Assembly: GCF_002263215.1 (NCBI RefSeq)
Contig: NZ_NLFK01000009.1
Span: 1-64,000, forward strand
Length of the DNA stretch: 64,000 nucleotides
Source: Actinobacillus seminis
Lineage (GTDB): Bacteria; Pseudomonadota; Gammaproteobacteria; Enterobacterales; Pasteurellaceae
Direction: 5' to 3'
Within the stretch, counting starts at the first letter, position 1. Each line of letters begins with the position of its first letter. The position numbers and the translations under genes are program-made. Below the pieces are notes generated by a model. The model saw only the letters and a list, made by a program, of their open reading frames with translations. It did no database searches and had not been told where the DNA came from. This document shows, piece by piece, positions 38,088 to 47,918 of this stretch.

Positions 38088-40190
38088 TTATTTGTGTCGA
38101 GCCGAATTAATTCGGGTTAAAAATGACGGAATATAATCATTACTAAATAACCCTTCCAAGGTATAAGGCAGCTTTTTCCGCCAGTTCGGATATTCGGTTG
38201 AAGTTCCCGGCAAATTAAAGGAAACTTCTTGATTTAATAAATTTTCTAACTGAACGCCGATCAATTGGCTTCGGCTTTCAGCAACATATTGATGAATCAT
38301 ATCATTGAGATGATCGTGCATAGCCATTGACAAGGCATCACCGGCATAATCCGGCGGTAAATAATGATCACGACGCAAGGTATTTAAAATCGCTTGTTTA
38401 TCAATCACCCGCCGATCATATTTTTGACGCAAAAAATCCGCACTTAAAATGCCTAAATCCGCAAATAATTGTAAATCGCGACAATGCCAGAAACCGGCAA
38501 GTGATGGCACATCATGGGTACCAATAGTGGCAAAAGCGTTTAATGGAAATGCTTGATTATTTGGAAATTGTTGATCGCGCTGTTCAAAATACAACACAAA
38601 ATAAGAAAAAATCGATAACGCTTTTAATTTTAACCGCACTTCATCCGGCACCGTTCCCAAATCTTCTCCGATAATCAAACAACGATAGCGCTGACTTTCA
38701 ATGGCAAGTACTGCCATCAATGCCTCAAAGGCACAGCGCACATATAACCCATCCGCCGCCGTTTTCCCCTCAGGAATTAGCCACAAGCGGAACAAGCCCA
38801 TAATATGATCAATGCGCAACACACCGAAATGGCGCATATTCGCGCGTAACATCTCAATAAAAGGTTGAAAACCGCGCGCTTTTAATTCCATCGCATTATA
38901 AGGCGGAATATTCCAATTTTGCCCCACCGGACCAAGCGGATCGGGCGGTGCGCCAACGGAAACATTAACGCAATACAAACTTGGATCAGACCACACATCC
39001 ACGCTGCCGCGCGAGCTGCTTACCGCTAAATCACCATAAAGCCCCAGCGCCATGCCAAAGGTTAAACAATCCGCTTGCAATTGCGCCAACTGCACCGCAG
39101 TGATCCACTGCAACCACGCATAAAACATCACTTTTTCTTGGTGCTGTGTCAGCAGTGCATCACGTTGTTCAACACTTAACTGTTGCCATTCTTTCCGCCA
39201 GCCGAGCCAGCCAATTTGATTTTCATCCTCCGGCATTTTATCGTGTTCCAAACTGTCTAAAACGTTAAACAATCCTTGCAACAACAAATCTTCCCCTTCA
39301 CATTGCACAAAGGCAGCAAAGGCTTCACGGCGAGCGTTAATTTTGGCGGTTTTACTGCGTTTGAAAAAATTAAACAATTTTTCTAACGCTCTTATTTTAA
39401 GCTGATGCACACCGCTGTAATTCACTAATTCTTCGGCACGCAATGCCCTCAATTGTTGTTGAATTTCCTCTGTGGCAAACCATGATTGTACGGATTTGCA
39501 CAATTTAAATTCCGGCAATTGATCAATGGCGAGATAAAGATAATTTAACCAACGACGGGAAGAAGAACTATAAGGACTTGCCCATTCCGGCACCGATGGA
39601 TACAACAAATGCAGCGGATTGATGCCGATAAAATCGGCGCCAAATTTGACCGCACTTTTTGCCAAATAGGCTAAATCGGCAAAATCCCCAATCCCCCAAT
39701 TTCGTTCAGAACGCAAACTATAGACTTGCACATTCAATCCCCAAACTTTTTTCTGTGCAAACACTGGCGGCTGATAAACCGTGGACGGGCTGACTAATAG
39801 ACGCAAACGATATTGCTGCTTGGCGGCAACTAAAATCAACGAATAATAACCGAAAGATAAAGGCGGTAAGGAAAGAACGGATGTCAAAGAAGAAGTTTGT
39901 TCAAAAACGGATTGCCCGTTTTCAGCAGTGATTGTAACATAAACAGCGACACATTGAGGCAAATTTAAAGGCGCGGTATCGTACGTTATCGGTTCGCTTT
40001 CCTGAACAACGATAACATCATCAAACCGTTCGCCATTCCCCTGCACTCCCCCGCCCGTTGAACGCAACACTTGCGTAAAATAAGCCACGCTTTCCGGATT
40101 GGCATAAATTAACTGTCCGTCAATATCATAATGAGACAAGGCAATACCTAAAGTTTCAGCTTCATACTGTAATTGCTCCGCCATATTCAT
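38088..40190 (-). CDS. malQ: 4-alpha-glucanotransferase (amylomaltase)
   Basis: MalQ transfers maltodextrin segments between chains, recycling the short glucans produced by GlgP and GlgX. The 700-residue GH77 enzyme has the N-terminal beta domain typical of the enteric type (residues 1-150). The barrel carries '[13 protein letters not shown]', '[10 protein letters not shown]', '[13 protein letters not shown]' (nucleophile Asp), 'IGEDLGTVP' (acid/base Glu) and '[14 protein letters not shown]'. The ATG at 40190 is preferred over an upstream TTG at 40208. It heads the glycogen cluster, eleven bases before glgB. Confidence 0.94.
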   Translation of the reverse strand: MNMAEQLQYEAETLGIALSHYDIDGQLIYANPESVAYFTQVLRSTGGGVQGNGERFDDVIVVQESEPITYDTAPLNLPQCVAVYVTITAENGQSVFEQTSSLTSVLSLPPLSFGYYSLILVAAKQQYRLRLLVSPSTVYQPPVFAQKKVWGLNVQVYSLRSERNWGIGDFADLAYLAKSAVKFGADFIGINPLHLLYPSVPEWASPYSSSSRRWLNYLYLAIDQLPEFKLCKSVQSWFATEEIQQQLRALRAEELVNYSGVHQLKIRALEKLFNFFKRSKTAKINARREAFAAFVQCEGEDLLLQGLFNVLDSLEHDKMPEDENQIGWLGWRKEWQQLSVEQRDALLTQHQEKVMFYAWLQWITAVQLAQLQADCLTFGMALGLYGDLAVSSSRGSVDVWSDPSLYCVNVSVGAPPDPLGPVGQNWNIPPYNAMELKARGFQPFIEMLRANMRHFGVLRIDHIMGLFRLWLIPEGKTAADGLYVRCAFEALMAVLAIESQRYRCLIIGEDLGTVPDEVRLKLKALSIFSYFVLYFEQRDQQFPNNQAFPLNAFATIGTHDVPSLAGFWHCRDLQLFADLGILSADFLRQKYDRRVIDKQAILNTLRRDHYLPPDYAGDALSMAMHDHLNDMIHQYVAESRSQLIGVQLENLLNQEVSFNLPGTSTEYPNWRKKLPYTLEGLFSNDYIPSFLTRINSARHK

Positions 40191-40274
40191 CTTTATTTCC
40201 AACAACAATAAAAACCGGATAATGAATACATTGTAAACAGATAAACGGAAAAATTACAATGCCTTTAATCAAAA

Positions 40275-40721
40275 TTAGTGATCTTCATCAACATATTCAA
40301 ACCAGTCAATCACCTCTTTTTCATGAATTCCATTTTCCACCATCACGCCGGCTAATTTTACTGAGTTCGGATCGCCGGAAATAAGCGGATGCCAATCAAA
40401 GAGCGGTTTATTTTCATACAATAATCGATAGGCACAGGTTTTCGGCAACCAAGCAAAATCGGGCAAATTTTCCTTGGTCAATTTGGTACAATCGGCTTCC
40501 AATTGAAAACGTAAGGAATAATGACCGCACTTTCCACTGTCTAAATCAAGCAAATTACAGGCAATGCGGGTAAAATACAAGCGCCGGCGGCGCCCGTGTC
40601 CCTCGATAAATTTACGATAGCAGCATTTACCACAACCGTCACACACCGCTTCCCACTCCGCCTCGTTCATGTCCGGCAGCGATTTATGCTTCCAAAATTC
40701 CTTAGCTAAAGCAGCCATCAT
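40275..40721 (-). CDS. ycgN: YcgN family cysteine-cluster protein (UPF0260)
   Basis: This 148-residue protein belongs to the CxxCxxCC (zinc or iron chelating) family: 'CDGCGKCCYRKF' near residues 28-39, with more cysteines in 'ACNLLDLDSGKCGHY', 'EADCTKL' and 'KTCAYRLL'. The pattern suggests a metal or iron-sulfur site. No function is established. It lies nine bases downstream of thiI and is probably co-transcribed with it. Confidence 0.88.
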   Translation of the reverse strand: MMAALAKEFWKHKSLPDMNEAEWEAVCDGCGKCCYRKFIEGHGRRRRLYFTRIACNLLDLDSGKCGHYSLRFQLEADCTKLTKENLPDFAWLPKTCAYRLLYENKPLFDWHPLISGDPNSVKLAGVMVENGIHEKEVIDWFEYVDEDH

Positions 40722-40729
40722 TTTCTCAC

Positions 40730-42187
40730 TTAGTTATGCGGTTGACGAAATACTTTGATATTTGAAAAACCATTTTCTTTCAAATACAACGCCTGTAATT
40801 TACTCATCACGCCACGCTCACAATACAACAAATATTGTTTACTCTGATCCAGCTCGCCGAAATGTGAAGATAATTTATAAAATGGCATTAACAGCACCTG
40901 ATGGCTATCAATTTCCAAGGGATTTTCATCGGTTTCTTCCGAGCTGCGAATATCCAGAATAATGTCATTTTCCGCCAATGTAGAAACCGTATCCACGGTC
41001 ATCACGTCTTTTTCCGTTTGTTCTGCAATTTGACGAATGTCCAAATATTGCGCATTTTGCACCGCACTTTCCAACACAGAAAAATCAAAATGCCCTTCTT
41101 CTTGTTCAATTTTGGCTTTAACGGCTTTGACCGTCGGATTTTTTGAAATCACGCCACAAAATTCCGGCATTGATTTAGCAATATCATCAGTACCAATCTT
41201 TTTCGCCATGGCAATAATTTGTTCCTTATCATGGGTGATCAATGGACGCAACACCAAACAATCCGCCGCCTCATCAATTAAACGCAAATTGGTTAAGGTT
41301 TGGCTGGAAACTTGTCCCAAGGCTTCACCGGTGACAATCGCTTGAATACCAAAACGTTCGGCAACTTTACCCGCTGCTCGCACCATCATGCGTTTTAACA
41401 CGACGCCCATCTGACCGTTATCGACTTTTTCTAAAATTTCGCCGACCACCGCTTCAAAATCAATCGCCACAAAACGTACTTTATGAGAACCGCTATAGCG
41501 ATTCCAAATATGATACGCCATTTGTTTCACCCCAATTTCATGAGCAGCACCGCCAAGATTAAAGAAACAATAATGCACTCGGCAACCGCGACGAATAAGC
41601 ATATAACTGGAAACGCCGGAATCAAAGCCGCCGGAAATCAAAGATAACACATCTTCTTGCGTCCCTATCGGATAGCCACCTATGCCTTCATAACGCGCTT
41701 TGACCAACAACATTTTATCTTGATCAATTTCAATGCGCACCGTGACATCCGGTTTACTTAATTGCACTTTGGCGCCGGCAATATGCTGATTTAACCCGCC
41801 GCCCACATAACGTTCCACATCCAATGAGCTAAACTGATGTTTACCTTTGCGTTTTACGCGGACACAAAAGGTTTTATTTTCCAATTGGGAAGCTACATCC
41901 GCCAGAGTATATTCAAAAATGTCATGTAAGGCAGCAAACGGTTTCTCTTCTACTTGTAAGAAATGATGAATGCCGGGAATACGTTGTAATAACTCGATTA
42001 AGTGCGGTTGATTTTCTTCATTTTTTAACCGCACTTCAATGTAATCCCAATGTTTAATCACTGCCACAGAATCATCATATTTATGCAATACATTGCGAAT
42101 ATTACCGGTCAGAATTTTGATAAAACGTTTCCGTACCGATTCGCTTTTAATCATAATTTCAGGAAAAAGTTTAATAATAAATTTCAT
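40730..42187 (-). CDS. thiI: tRNA sulfurtransferase / thiamine synthesis protein ThiI
   Basis: ThiI makes 4-thiouridine at position 8 of tRNA and supplies sulfur for the thiazole of thiamine. The 485-residue protein has a ferredoxin-like and THUMP domain (residues 1-170), a PP-loop ATPase ('[17 protein letters not shown]' near 178-194) and a C-terminal rhodanese domain with the persulfide Cys in '[11 protein letters not shown]' near residue 457. It is thus the long enteric type, able to serve both pathways. It is divergent from xseB, the same arrangement as in E. coli. Confidence 0.95.
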   Translation of the reverse strand: MKFIIKLFPEIMIKSESVRKRFIKILTGNIRNVLHKYDDSVAVIKHWDYIEVRLKNEENQPHLIELLQRIPGIHHFLQVEEKPFAALHDIFEYTLADVASQLENKTFCVRVKRKGKHQFSSLDVERYVGGGLNQHIAGAKVQLSKPDVTVRIEIDQDKMLLVKARYEGIGGYPIGTQEDVLSLISGGFDSGVSSYMLIRRGCRVHYCFFNLGGAAHEIGVKQMAYHIWNRYSGSHKVRFVAIDFEAVVGEILEKVDNGQMGVVLKRMMVRAAGKVAERFGIQAIVTGEALGQVSSQTLTNLRLIDEAADCLVLRPLITHDKEQIIAMAKKIGTDDIAKSMPEFCGVISKNPTVKAVKAKIEQEEGHFDFSVLESAVQNAQYLDIRQIAEQTEKDVMTVDTVSTLAENDIILDIRSSEETDENPLEIDSHQVLLMPFYKLSSHFGELDQSKQYLLYCERGVMSKLQALYLKENGFSNIKVFRQPHN

Positions 42188-42307
42188 AATCTCAATACAT
42201 TAACAGGTTAACGAAAAAAATTTGCGCTATTGTAACACTATTTTTTAACAACGCCGCAAAAATAAAGTACAATGAGGAGTTTATACATTTAACTGAAGGA
42301 GCAATCA

Positions 42308-42556
42308 ATGGCACGTCAAGCAAAACAAATGCCTCCGGCAGATTTTGAAAGCACACTGTCCCAACTGGAAACCCTTGTTTCGCATTTGGAAAGTGGCGAA
42401 TTACCGCTGGAAGATGCGTTGAAAGCATTTGAAAACGGGATTAAATTAGCGCAATTAGGACAAGAACGCCTCCAATCGGCAGAACAACGTATTCAAATTT
42501 TATTGCAAAAAAGCGACAGCGCAGCATTAACAGATTATCAGCCGGATGAAGAATAG
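42308..42556 (+). CDS. xseB: Exodeoxyribonuclease VII small subunit
   Basis: XseB is the small, coiled-coil subunit of exonuclease VII, which degrades single-stranded DNA from both ends; several copies bind each XseA. The 82-residue length and signature '[20 protein letters not shown]' then '[16 protein letters not shown]' are typical. The start follows AAGGAG. It is the first gene of the xseB-ispA-dxs operon. xseA is not in this window. Confidence 0.95.
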   Translation: MARQAKQMPPADFESTLSQLETLVSHLESGELPLEDALKAFENGIKLAQLGQERLQSAEQRIQILLQKSDSAALTDYQPDEE

Positions 42557-42566
42557 GTGAATGTGT

Positions 42567-43457
42567 ATGTACCGCTTTGCTGAAGATTTAACCCACTTCC
42601 AACAACGCATTAATGGTTTTTTAAACGCGCAATTTGAGCAAATAAACAGTCAACCGTCACCCTTGGCAGATGCTATGAAATACGGTTTATTGCTTGGCGG
42701 AAAACGCATTCGTCCATTCTTAGTCTATGCTACCGGACGGATGCTGGGCGCCGAGATCAATCAATTGGATTATGCGGCGGCGGCGATTGAATCTATCCAT
42801 GCCTATTCGTTAATTCACGACGATCTGCCCGCAATGGATAACGATAAATTGCGGCGCGGACAGCCTACGTGTCATATTGCCTTTGACGAAACGACAGCCA
42901 TTTTAGCCGGTGATGCGTTGCAAGCCTTTGCCTTTGAAATGATTAGCAAAGCGACCGCACTTTCTGCAGAACAAAAAATTGCGTTAGTGCAGGTATTAAG
43001 TCATGGTGCCGGCGTGCAAGGCATGTGTTTGGGACAAAGTTTAGATCTCTTAGCGGAACATCAACAAATTGATTTAGCCCAATTAGAACGCATTCACCGC
43101 AATAAAACCGGCGCTTTGCTTTCAGCAGCTCTTAAAATGGGCGTGATTTGTTCTCCACATTTTGCCGATCCCGCGGTACTTGCACCGCTAACCCGTTATG
43201 CAGCAGCGATCGGCTTAGCGTTTCAAGTGCAAGATGATATTTTAGATATTGAAGGGGAAAGCGCGGTGATCGGAAAAACGGTAGGCGCGGATTTGATGGC
43301 AGATAAAAGCACTTATCCTAAATTATTAGGTCTTGCCGGCGCAAAACAAAAAGCATTGGATTTATACCAACTGGCGCTTAATGAATTAACGGATTTGCCT
43401 TTTGATACGAGTGCATTGCGCGCGTTAGCCGAATTTGTCGTTAACCGTAAAAGTTAA
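42567..43457 (+). CDS. ispA: Farnesyl diphosphate synthase
   Basis: IspA condenses isopentenyl diphosphate with dimethylallyl and geranyl diphosphates to make farnesyl diphosphate. The two Asp-rich motifs are present: 'LIHDDLPAMDND' near residue 90 (FARM) and 'QVQDDILDIEG' near residue 225 (SARM), plus 'GLLLGGKRIRPFL'. The ATG at 42567 lies six bases after AGGTGA; another ATG at 42561 overlaps that site. It is co-transcribed with xseB and dxs, which supplies its precursors. Confidence 0.95.
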   Translation: MYRFAEDLTHFQQRINGFLNAQFEQINSQPSPLADAMKYGLLLGGKRIRPFLVYATGRMLGAEINQLDYAAAAIESIHAYSLIHDDLPAMDNDKLRRGQPTCHIAFDETTAILAGDALQAFAFEMISKATALSAEQKIALVQVLSHGAGVQGMCLGQSLDLLAEHQQIDLAQLERIHRNKTGALLSAALKMGVICSPHFADPAVLAPLTRYAAAIGLAFQVQDDILDIEGESAVIGKTVGADLMADKSTYPKLLGLAGAKQKALDLYQLALNELTDLPFDTSALRALAEFVVNRKS

Positions 43458-43486
43458 CTAAACCCTGTAATTAAAATAACGATATT

Positions 43487-45355
43487 ATGCAAAACTACTC
43501 TTTATTATCATTCATTAATTCGCCCGACGATTTACGTCTTTTAGAGAAAGAACAACTTCCCCAAGTCTGCCGGGAGTTGCGCAGTTATTTGTTAGAAACC
43601 GTGAGTCAAAGCAGCGGTCATTTAGCATCCGGATTAGGCACGGTTGAGTTGACAGTAGCATTGCACTATGTATTTAAAACTCCGTTTGATCAATTATTAT
43701 GGGACGTGGGACATCAAGCCTATCCGCACAAAATCCTGACCGGGCGTCGGGATAAAATGTCAACCATTCGTCAAAAAAATGGTATTCATCCGTTTCCTTG
43801 GAGGGAAGAAAGCGAATTCGACGTATTAAGCGTCGGACATTCCTCGACTTCTATCAGTGCCGGATTAGGCATTGCCATTGCCGCCCAACGCGAAAATGCC
43901 GGTCGAAAAACCGTGTGTGTCATTGGTGATGGTGCCATTACCGCCGGTATGGCATTTGAAGCGCTAAATCATGCCGGCGCCTTGCATACGGATATGTTGG
44001 TGATTCTAAATGATAATGAAATGTCGATCTCGGAAAATGTCGGCGCACTGAATAATCACCTCGCCCGCATCTTATCCGGTTCGCTGTATTCGTCTTTACG
44101 CGAAAGCGGCAAAAAAATCCTCTCCGGCGTACCGCCGATTAAAGAATTCGTAAAAAAAACCGAAGAACACGTAAAAGGATTAGTCTCGCCACTTGGTACC
44201 ATGTTTGAACAATTAGGATTTAATTACATTGGTCCGATTGATGGGCATAATATTGATGAATTAATCACAACCTTGAGCAATATGCGCTCCTTGAGCGGTC
44301 CACAATTTTTGCATATTCGTACCAAAAAAGGAAAAGGCTACGCACCTGCCGAACAAGATCCGATTGGTTTTCATGGTGTGCCGAAATTCGATCATTTAAG
44401 CGGAAAGTTGCCAAAATCGTCAACGCCAACCTATTCGCAAATTTTTGGCAAATGGCTATGCGAAATGGCGGAACAAGATCCCCAATTAATTGGGATCACG
44501 CCGGCAATGCGCGAAGGTTCCGGTTTAGTTGAATTCTCCAACCGTTTCCCTGAACAATATTTTGATGTTGCCATTGCCGAACAACATGCTGTCACCTTTG
44601 CCGCCGGTTTAGCGATCGCCGGTTATCGTCCAGTCGTGGCAATTTATTCCACGTTCCTACAACGGGCTTACGATCAATTAATCCATGATGTCGCCATTCA
44701 AAATCTGCCCGTATTATTTGCCATTGATCGTGCCGGCGTTGTCGGCGCTGACGGACAGACCCATCAAGGCGCCTTTGATATTAGCTTTATGCGCTGCATC
44801 CCGAATTTGATGATTATGACGCCAAGTGATGAAAACGAATGTCGCCTAATGTTGTACACCGGTTATCATTGTGGTCAACCTGCCGCAGTACGTTACCCGC
44901 GTGGCAATGCTATCGGCGTAGAATTGGAACCGTTGCATAGCTTGGAGATAGGCAAATCCCGCTTCGTGCGCCAAGGGGAAGAGATTGCCATTTTAAATTT
45001 CGGCACCCTGTTGCCAAATGCCTTGCATATAGCGAAAAAATTGAATGCGACCTTAGTTGATATGCGTTTTGTTAAGCCGCTGGATACAGAACAATTACAA
45101 TTTTTAGCCAAAAATCACCGCACTTTTGTGACAGTAGAGGAAAATGCCGTTCAAGGTGGCGCCGGCAGCGCTGTTGCCGAATATTTAAATGCGCAGCAGC
45201 TTGAAGTGAAATTATTGCAACTGGGTTTACCGGATTTCTTTATCCCACAAGGAACACAACAAGAAATCTTAGCGGATTTACAATTAGACGCGGCAGGAAT
45301 TGAGCAACAAATCGAAAAATTTTTACAAAAAATAAAAATTTTTAATTTTTTGTGA
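43487..45355 (+). CDS. dxs: 1-deoxy-D-xylulose-5-phosphate synthase
   Basis: Dxs joins pyruvate and glyceraldehyde 3-phosphate, opening the MEP isoprenoid pathway and feeding thiamine and pyridoxal synthesis. The 622-residue thiamine diphosphate enzyme has '[16 protein letters not shown]', the metal/cofactor motif '[18 protein letters not shown]' near residue 147, '[14 protein letters not shown]' with the catalytic Glu, and '[18 protein letters not shown]'. It is the last gene of the xseB-ispA-dxs operon; a terminator follows at 45443. Confidence 0.96.
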   Translation: MQNYSLLSFINSPDDLRLLEKEQLPQVCRELRSYLLETVSQSSGHLASGLGTVELTVALHYVFKTPFDQLLWDVGHQAYPHKILTGRRDKMSTIRQKNGIHPFPWREESEFDVLSVGHSSTSISAGLGIAIAAQRENAGRKTVCVIGDGAITAGMAFEALNHAGALHTDMLVILNDNEMSISENVGALNNHLARILSGSLYSSLRESGKKILSGVPPIKEFVKKTEEHVKGLVSPLGTMFEQLGFNYIGPIDGHNIDELITTLSNMRSLSGPQFLHIRTKKGKGYAPAEQDPIGFHGVPKFDHLSGKLPKSSTPTYSQIFGKWLCEMAEQDPQLIGITPAMREGSGLVEFSNRFPEQYFDVAIAEQHAVTFAAGLAIAGYRPVVAIYSTFLQRAYDQLIHDVAIQNLPVLFAIDRAGVVGADGQTHQGAFDISFMRCIPNLMIMTPSDENECRLMLYTGYHCGQPAAVRYPRGNAIGVELEPLHSLEIGKSRFVRQGEEIAILNFGTLLPNALHIAKKLNATLVDMRFVKPLDTEQLQFLAKNHRTFVTVEENAVQGGAGSAVAEYLNAQQLEVKLLQLGLPDFFIPQGTQQEILADLQLDAAGIEQQIEKFLQKIKIFNFL

Positions 45356-45442
45356 ACTATTTTTTTTATTTCGAGTCTCAGTTAATGCCAGTGCACTGCA
45401 AATGCGGTCGTCTTTTTTAAATTTCTCTTATATAAGACCTCC

Positions 45443-45480
45443 CCGCTATTCAACTGTTTTGAATAGCGGTTTTTTCTTTT
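45443..45480 (+). terminator. Rho-independent terminator after dxs
   Basis: An 11-bp perfect stem CCGCTATTCAA / TTGAATAGCGG (45443-45453 and 45459-45469) is followed by TTTTTTCTTTT. It ends the isoprenoid operon and marks the left side of the accessory islet. Confidence 0.88.
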
Positions 45481-45493
45481 CGTTCGTTTGAAT

Positions 45494-45604
45494 TCATCTC
45501 TGCCAACACTTCCGGTGATGAAAGCAACCTAGCTTGCCTGTTTTGGTTGCATTGTCGAAACCCGTAATCGTACCGCCAGCACCTGTTTCGTAGAAAACAC
45601 CGCC
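45494..45604 (-). other. Short open remnant, probably of a surface protein
   Basis: The minus strand reads 'GGVFYETGAGGTITGFDNAT' followed by 'KTGKLGC', with a stop just before the Gly-Gly and no start codon. The glycine- and threonine-rich beta-strand look suggests a piece of an outer-membrane or surface protein. I cannot identify the family. Confidence 0.3.
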
Positions 45605-45701
45605 TTAAGTTTTGAATAAGGATATTTTTAAAAGTCTAGGTTACATACTCTTTTCATTTTTGGTTTTATTATTTACCGGCAAATAAACAAAGTAGGTGTA
45701 G

Positions 45702-46159
45702 ATGGCTAAAATCGGTTATGCTAAAGTAAGCACACAAGGACAAGATTTAACAGCGCAGCTGAACGCATTAAATGCGTTTGGTTGCGAAAAAATATTTTCA
45801 GGCAAACACTCAGGAAAAGCTAAAGAAAATGAGCAACAACTCAATGAGTTACTAAATTATATTCGCGAAGGTGATATTGTTATTGTAACAAAACTTGATA
45901 GGTTGGAGCGTAGCCTGAGCCAATGCCTAAAAGTGCTTGATATGCTAACAGAAAACAAAATAGGCTTTGTTGCCTTAAATCAAGGCATAGATACAACAAA
46001 ACGTAAAGACCCTATGGCAATGGCAATAATTCATCTATTCGAAATTTTATAATAGAGCGAACGCAGGGCGGAAAACTTGCAAAAATCGAATTAGGGAATT
46101 TAAAAGCTATTGGAGGCAGACCGAAACTCTTATCAGAAAAGATAGAAAAAATTAACTAA
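45702..46159 (+). pseudogene. Serine recombinase (resolvase/invertase) pseudogene
   Basis: The first 116 codons encode the catalytic domain of a small serine recombinase: 'IGYAKVSTQGQDLTAQLNAL' (the catalytic Ser at residue 10, though the usual preceding Arg is Lys), 'IFSGKHSGK' and 'VTKLDRLERSLSQC'. The frame stops at 46052. The end of the catalytic domain and the start of the DNA-binding region resume in another frame ('IIERTQGGKLAKIELG' to 'GGRPKLLSEKIEKIN'), and several residues around 'AELER' are missing. The helix-turn-helix is cut short. The gene is therefore non-functional as shown. It probably came with a transposon or inversion system. Confidence 0.75.
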
Positions 46160-46163
46160 ATAG

Positions 46164-46802
46164 CTACCGCCTCCCTGCGATCGTTGCCGAATCCTCCAGA
46201 GCTTTAGAAAGCCACCTATCTTTCTTTTGTAACTCATCAGCCTTTACTCCATTTACTAAAACATCATAAGATTTTTGCCCTGTTCTTTCTGAAATTTCAC
46301 GATTATAGGAAAAATCAACTTTATAAGTTTTATTATGTTCTAAAGGAATTAAAGAATTATTGATTCTAATGATTTAGATTGTGGGTGCTTTAATATAGCT
46401 TCAATCTCATCTTCAAAAAAATATTTTTGATTCTGATTAGACACCTTTCATAAGGTAATATTATTTACTTCAAAATCTCTTGCCAAATAAATTTCTTGTT
46501 GAGAATTTTTAGACCAGTCTAATTTAAATCCAACAGTTTCAAAAAGTGTACAAGTAAATTATCGTAGAGTTCGACTATTTCCATCAGGATAAGGGTGAAA
46601 ATAATATACCTTTAGTTGATAAAAATTTAAAATCAATGTTATCGTAATGAGAACTATATAAATCCTCTCTTAGATTCATTAAATAAAGTTGTTCCTCGTT
46701 ATCCTCCGCATTTGGAGCATGTCTCAAATCGATTGTTGCCATAGTATTAGCAACTATTTCAATTAACACATCTTTTTGCACTAAAGTACACATACAAACC
46801 AC
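46164..46802 (-). pseudogene. Fic-domain protein pseudogene
   Basis: Pieces of a Fic (AMP-transferase) protein lie in several minus-strand frames. From 46802 the first frame gives 'VLIEIVANTMATIDLRHAPN', like the helix before the active site. After a shift, 'YYFHPYPDGNSRTLR' is clearly the HPFxxGNxRxxR motif, followed by an in-frame TAA where relatives have GAA (Glu of 'REF'). Then 'FTCTLFETVGFKLDWSKNSQ' matches the family's next helix. After another stop, 'YFFEDEIEAILKHPQ' and 'DVLVNGVKADELQKKDRWLS' form the C-terminus. Shifts plus a nonsense codon show true decay of a probable toxin gene. No antitoxin is visible. Confidence 0.65.
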
Positions 46803-47661
46803 CTTTTATAAGTTTCTCCAAAGTCTTTTTTCACTCTTTTATTAAAAATTTATATTATTTAATCAATTTATTTTCACTAGAGGTTTTTCTTTATCTGTAT
46901 TCTTCATTTTTAACTGGTGAAGGGCGAAAACTCGAAATGTAACCAAGAATGCTTTAGCGTTCCCAGCTACGTTGAGAGGTTGGTTTTTTGGCTTCACTGT
47001 CCAGTGAGCGGAAAATCTATCTTTATATACTTTGTGTTGAATAAAAGAGCATATGTTTGAACTGTTATTTACTGTAAGCGTAGCGGAGTTTTCTTGATAA
47101 GGTGCGGTTCAAAGGTACCGTCACGGTCGCGAGGGTATTGATTTCTATATATTGATGGTTATCGCTAGTCTAAAAATTCTGAAATAGTACTGATTAACTG
47201 TGGTTAGAGGATTAAACTTGAGTTATAGCAAGTAGTTCAGGTATTTTTTTCCGACTAAATCCTAAATTTAGTAGCTAATGCGCATGGTTTTTGGGGTAAT
47301 GATTGTCTAAAAAATCCCAGACAATTTATACGAAAACATTAAATACGTAACGAGCGAAAATTTGCTATACTATTAAATTTTTTAGCAGGAACGGAAGTAA
47401 TCTTTTTAAGGAAAATATTTTGTAGATGAACTTAAAAAGCGAGGTCGCAGGATTGTAGAGTGTGAGTTTGTAAAGCTTAAAAAAAACTGTTAGAATTATC
47501 AGAGCAGAAATTTCTGATATTTTCAGTTGAGTAGCACGCTACTTAAAGTTGCAAATAGCACGAGAGTAATTTTAGTATTATAGAACCATCTAAAAGGACA
47601 TTTTTGTGTTACGACACAAGTTGATAATGTAATGAATTATTGTTAGTGGTTGTGAGTTAGT
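46803..47661. other. Non-coding, AT-rich stretch without recognisable genes
   Basis: About 860 bases hold no frame that looks like protein on either strand. A promoter-like TATACT occurs near 47370, and TTGTGT/ACACAA forms a small palindrome near 47604-47619. The base composition differs from the flanking core genes. I see nothing else to annotate. Confidence 0.5.
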
Positions 47662-47708
47662 AGTGTGGGAGGCAAGGCACACAGGGGGATAGGAAAAAAA
47701 AAAAAAAA
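47662..47708. repeat. Sequencing-adapter-like sequence followed by A15 (copy 2)
   Basis: The string GTGGGAGGCAAGGCACACAG, then GGGGATAGG and fifteen A residues, repeats the element at 5413-5460 with one extra G in the G run. The reverse complement matches the remembered 454 adapter B start (CCTATCCCC(C)TGTGTGCC). The extra G is the kind of homopolymer miscount made by pyrosequencing. The 200 bases around it have no gene. Confidence 0.75.
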
Positions 47709-47918
47709 TTATTATTATTTTTAGATTATTTTTGTAGACATAAAATTACAAATACGAAGAGTAATAAACTTATAAAAATTGAAAAGTAGCATTCAGACAA
47801 ATATATATGCATATACTTTTATATCAATGGAGCATTCTAAATCAAAACAGTAATATACTCAACAAAAATAACTAAATACATAACATGGGTTTGTTATTAT
47901 ATTATGATTTCCTAAATT

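Noticed and set aside
45702-46802. An active DNA inversion or toxin-antitoxin system formed by the recombinase and Fic genes
   Set aside because: Both genes are broken (deletion and shift in the recombinase; shifts and a nonsense codon in Fic), and no inverted recombination sites or antitoxin are visible.
47586-47590. CCATC as the left target duplication matching CCATC at 49769-49773
   Set aside because: Five bases match easily by chance, and the adjacent sequence lacks a TGT terminus and the GACARTTATTTGTA repeats expected at the other end.
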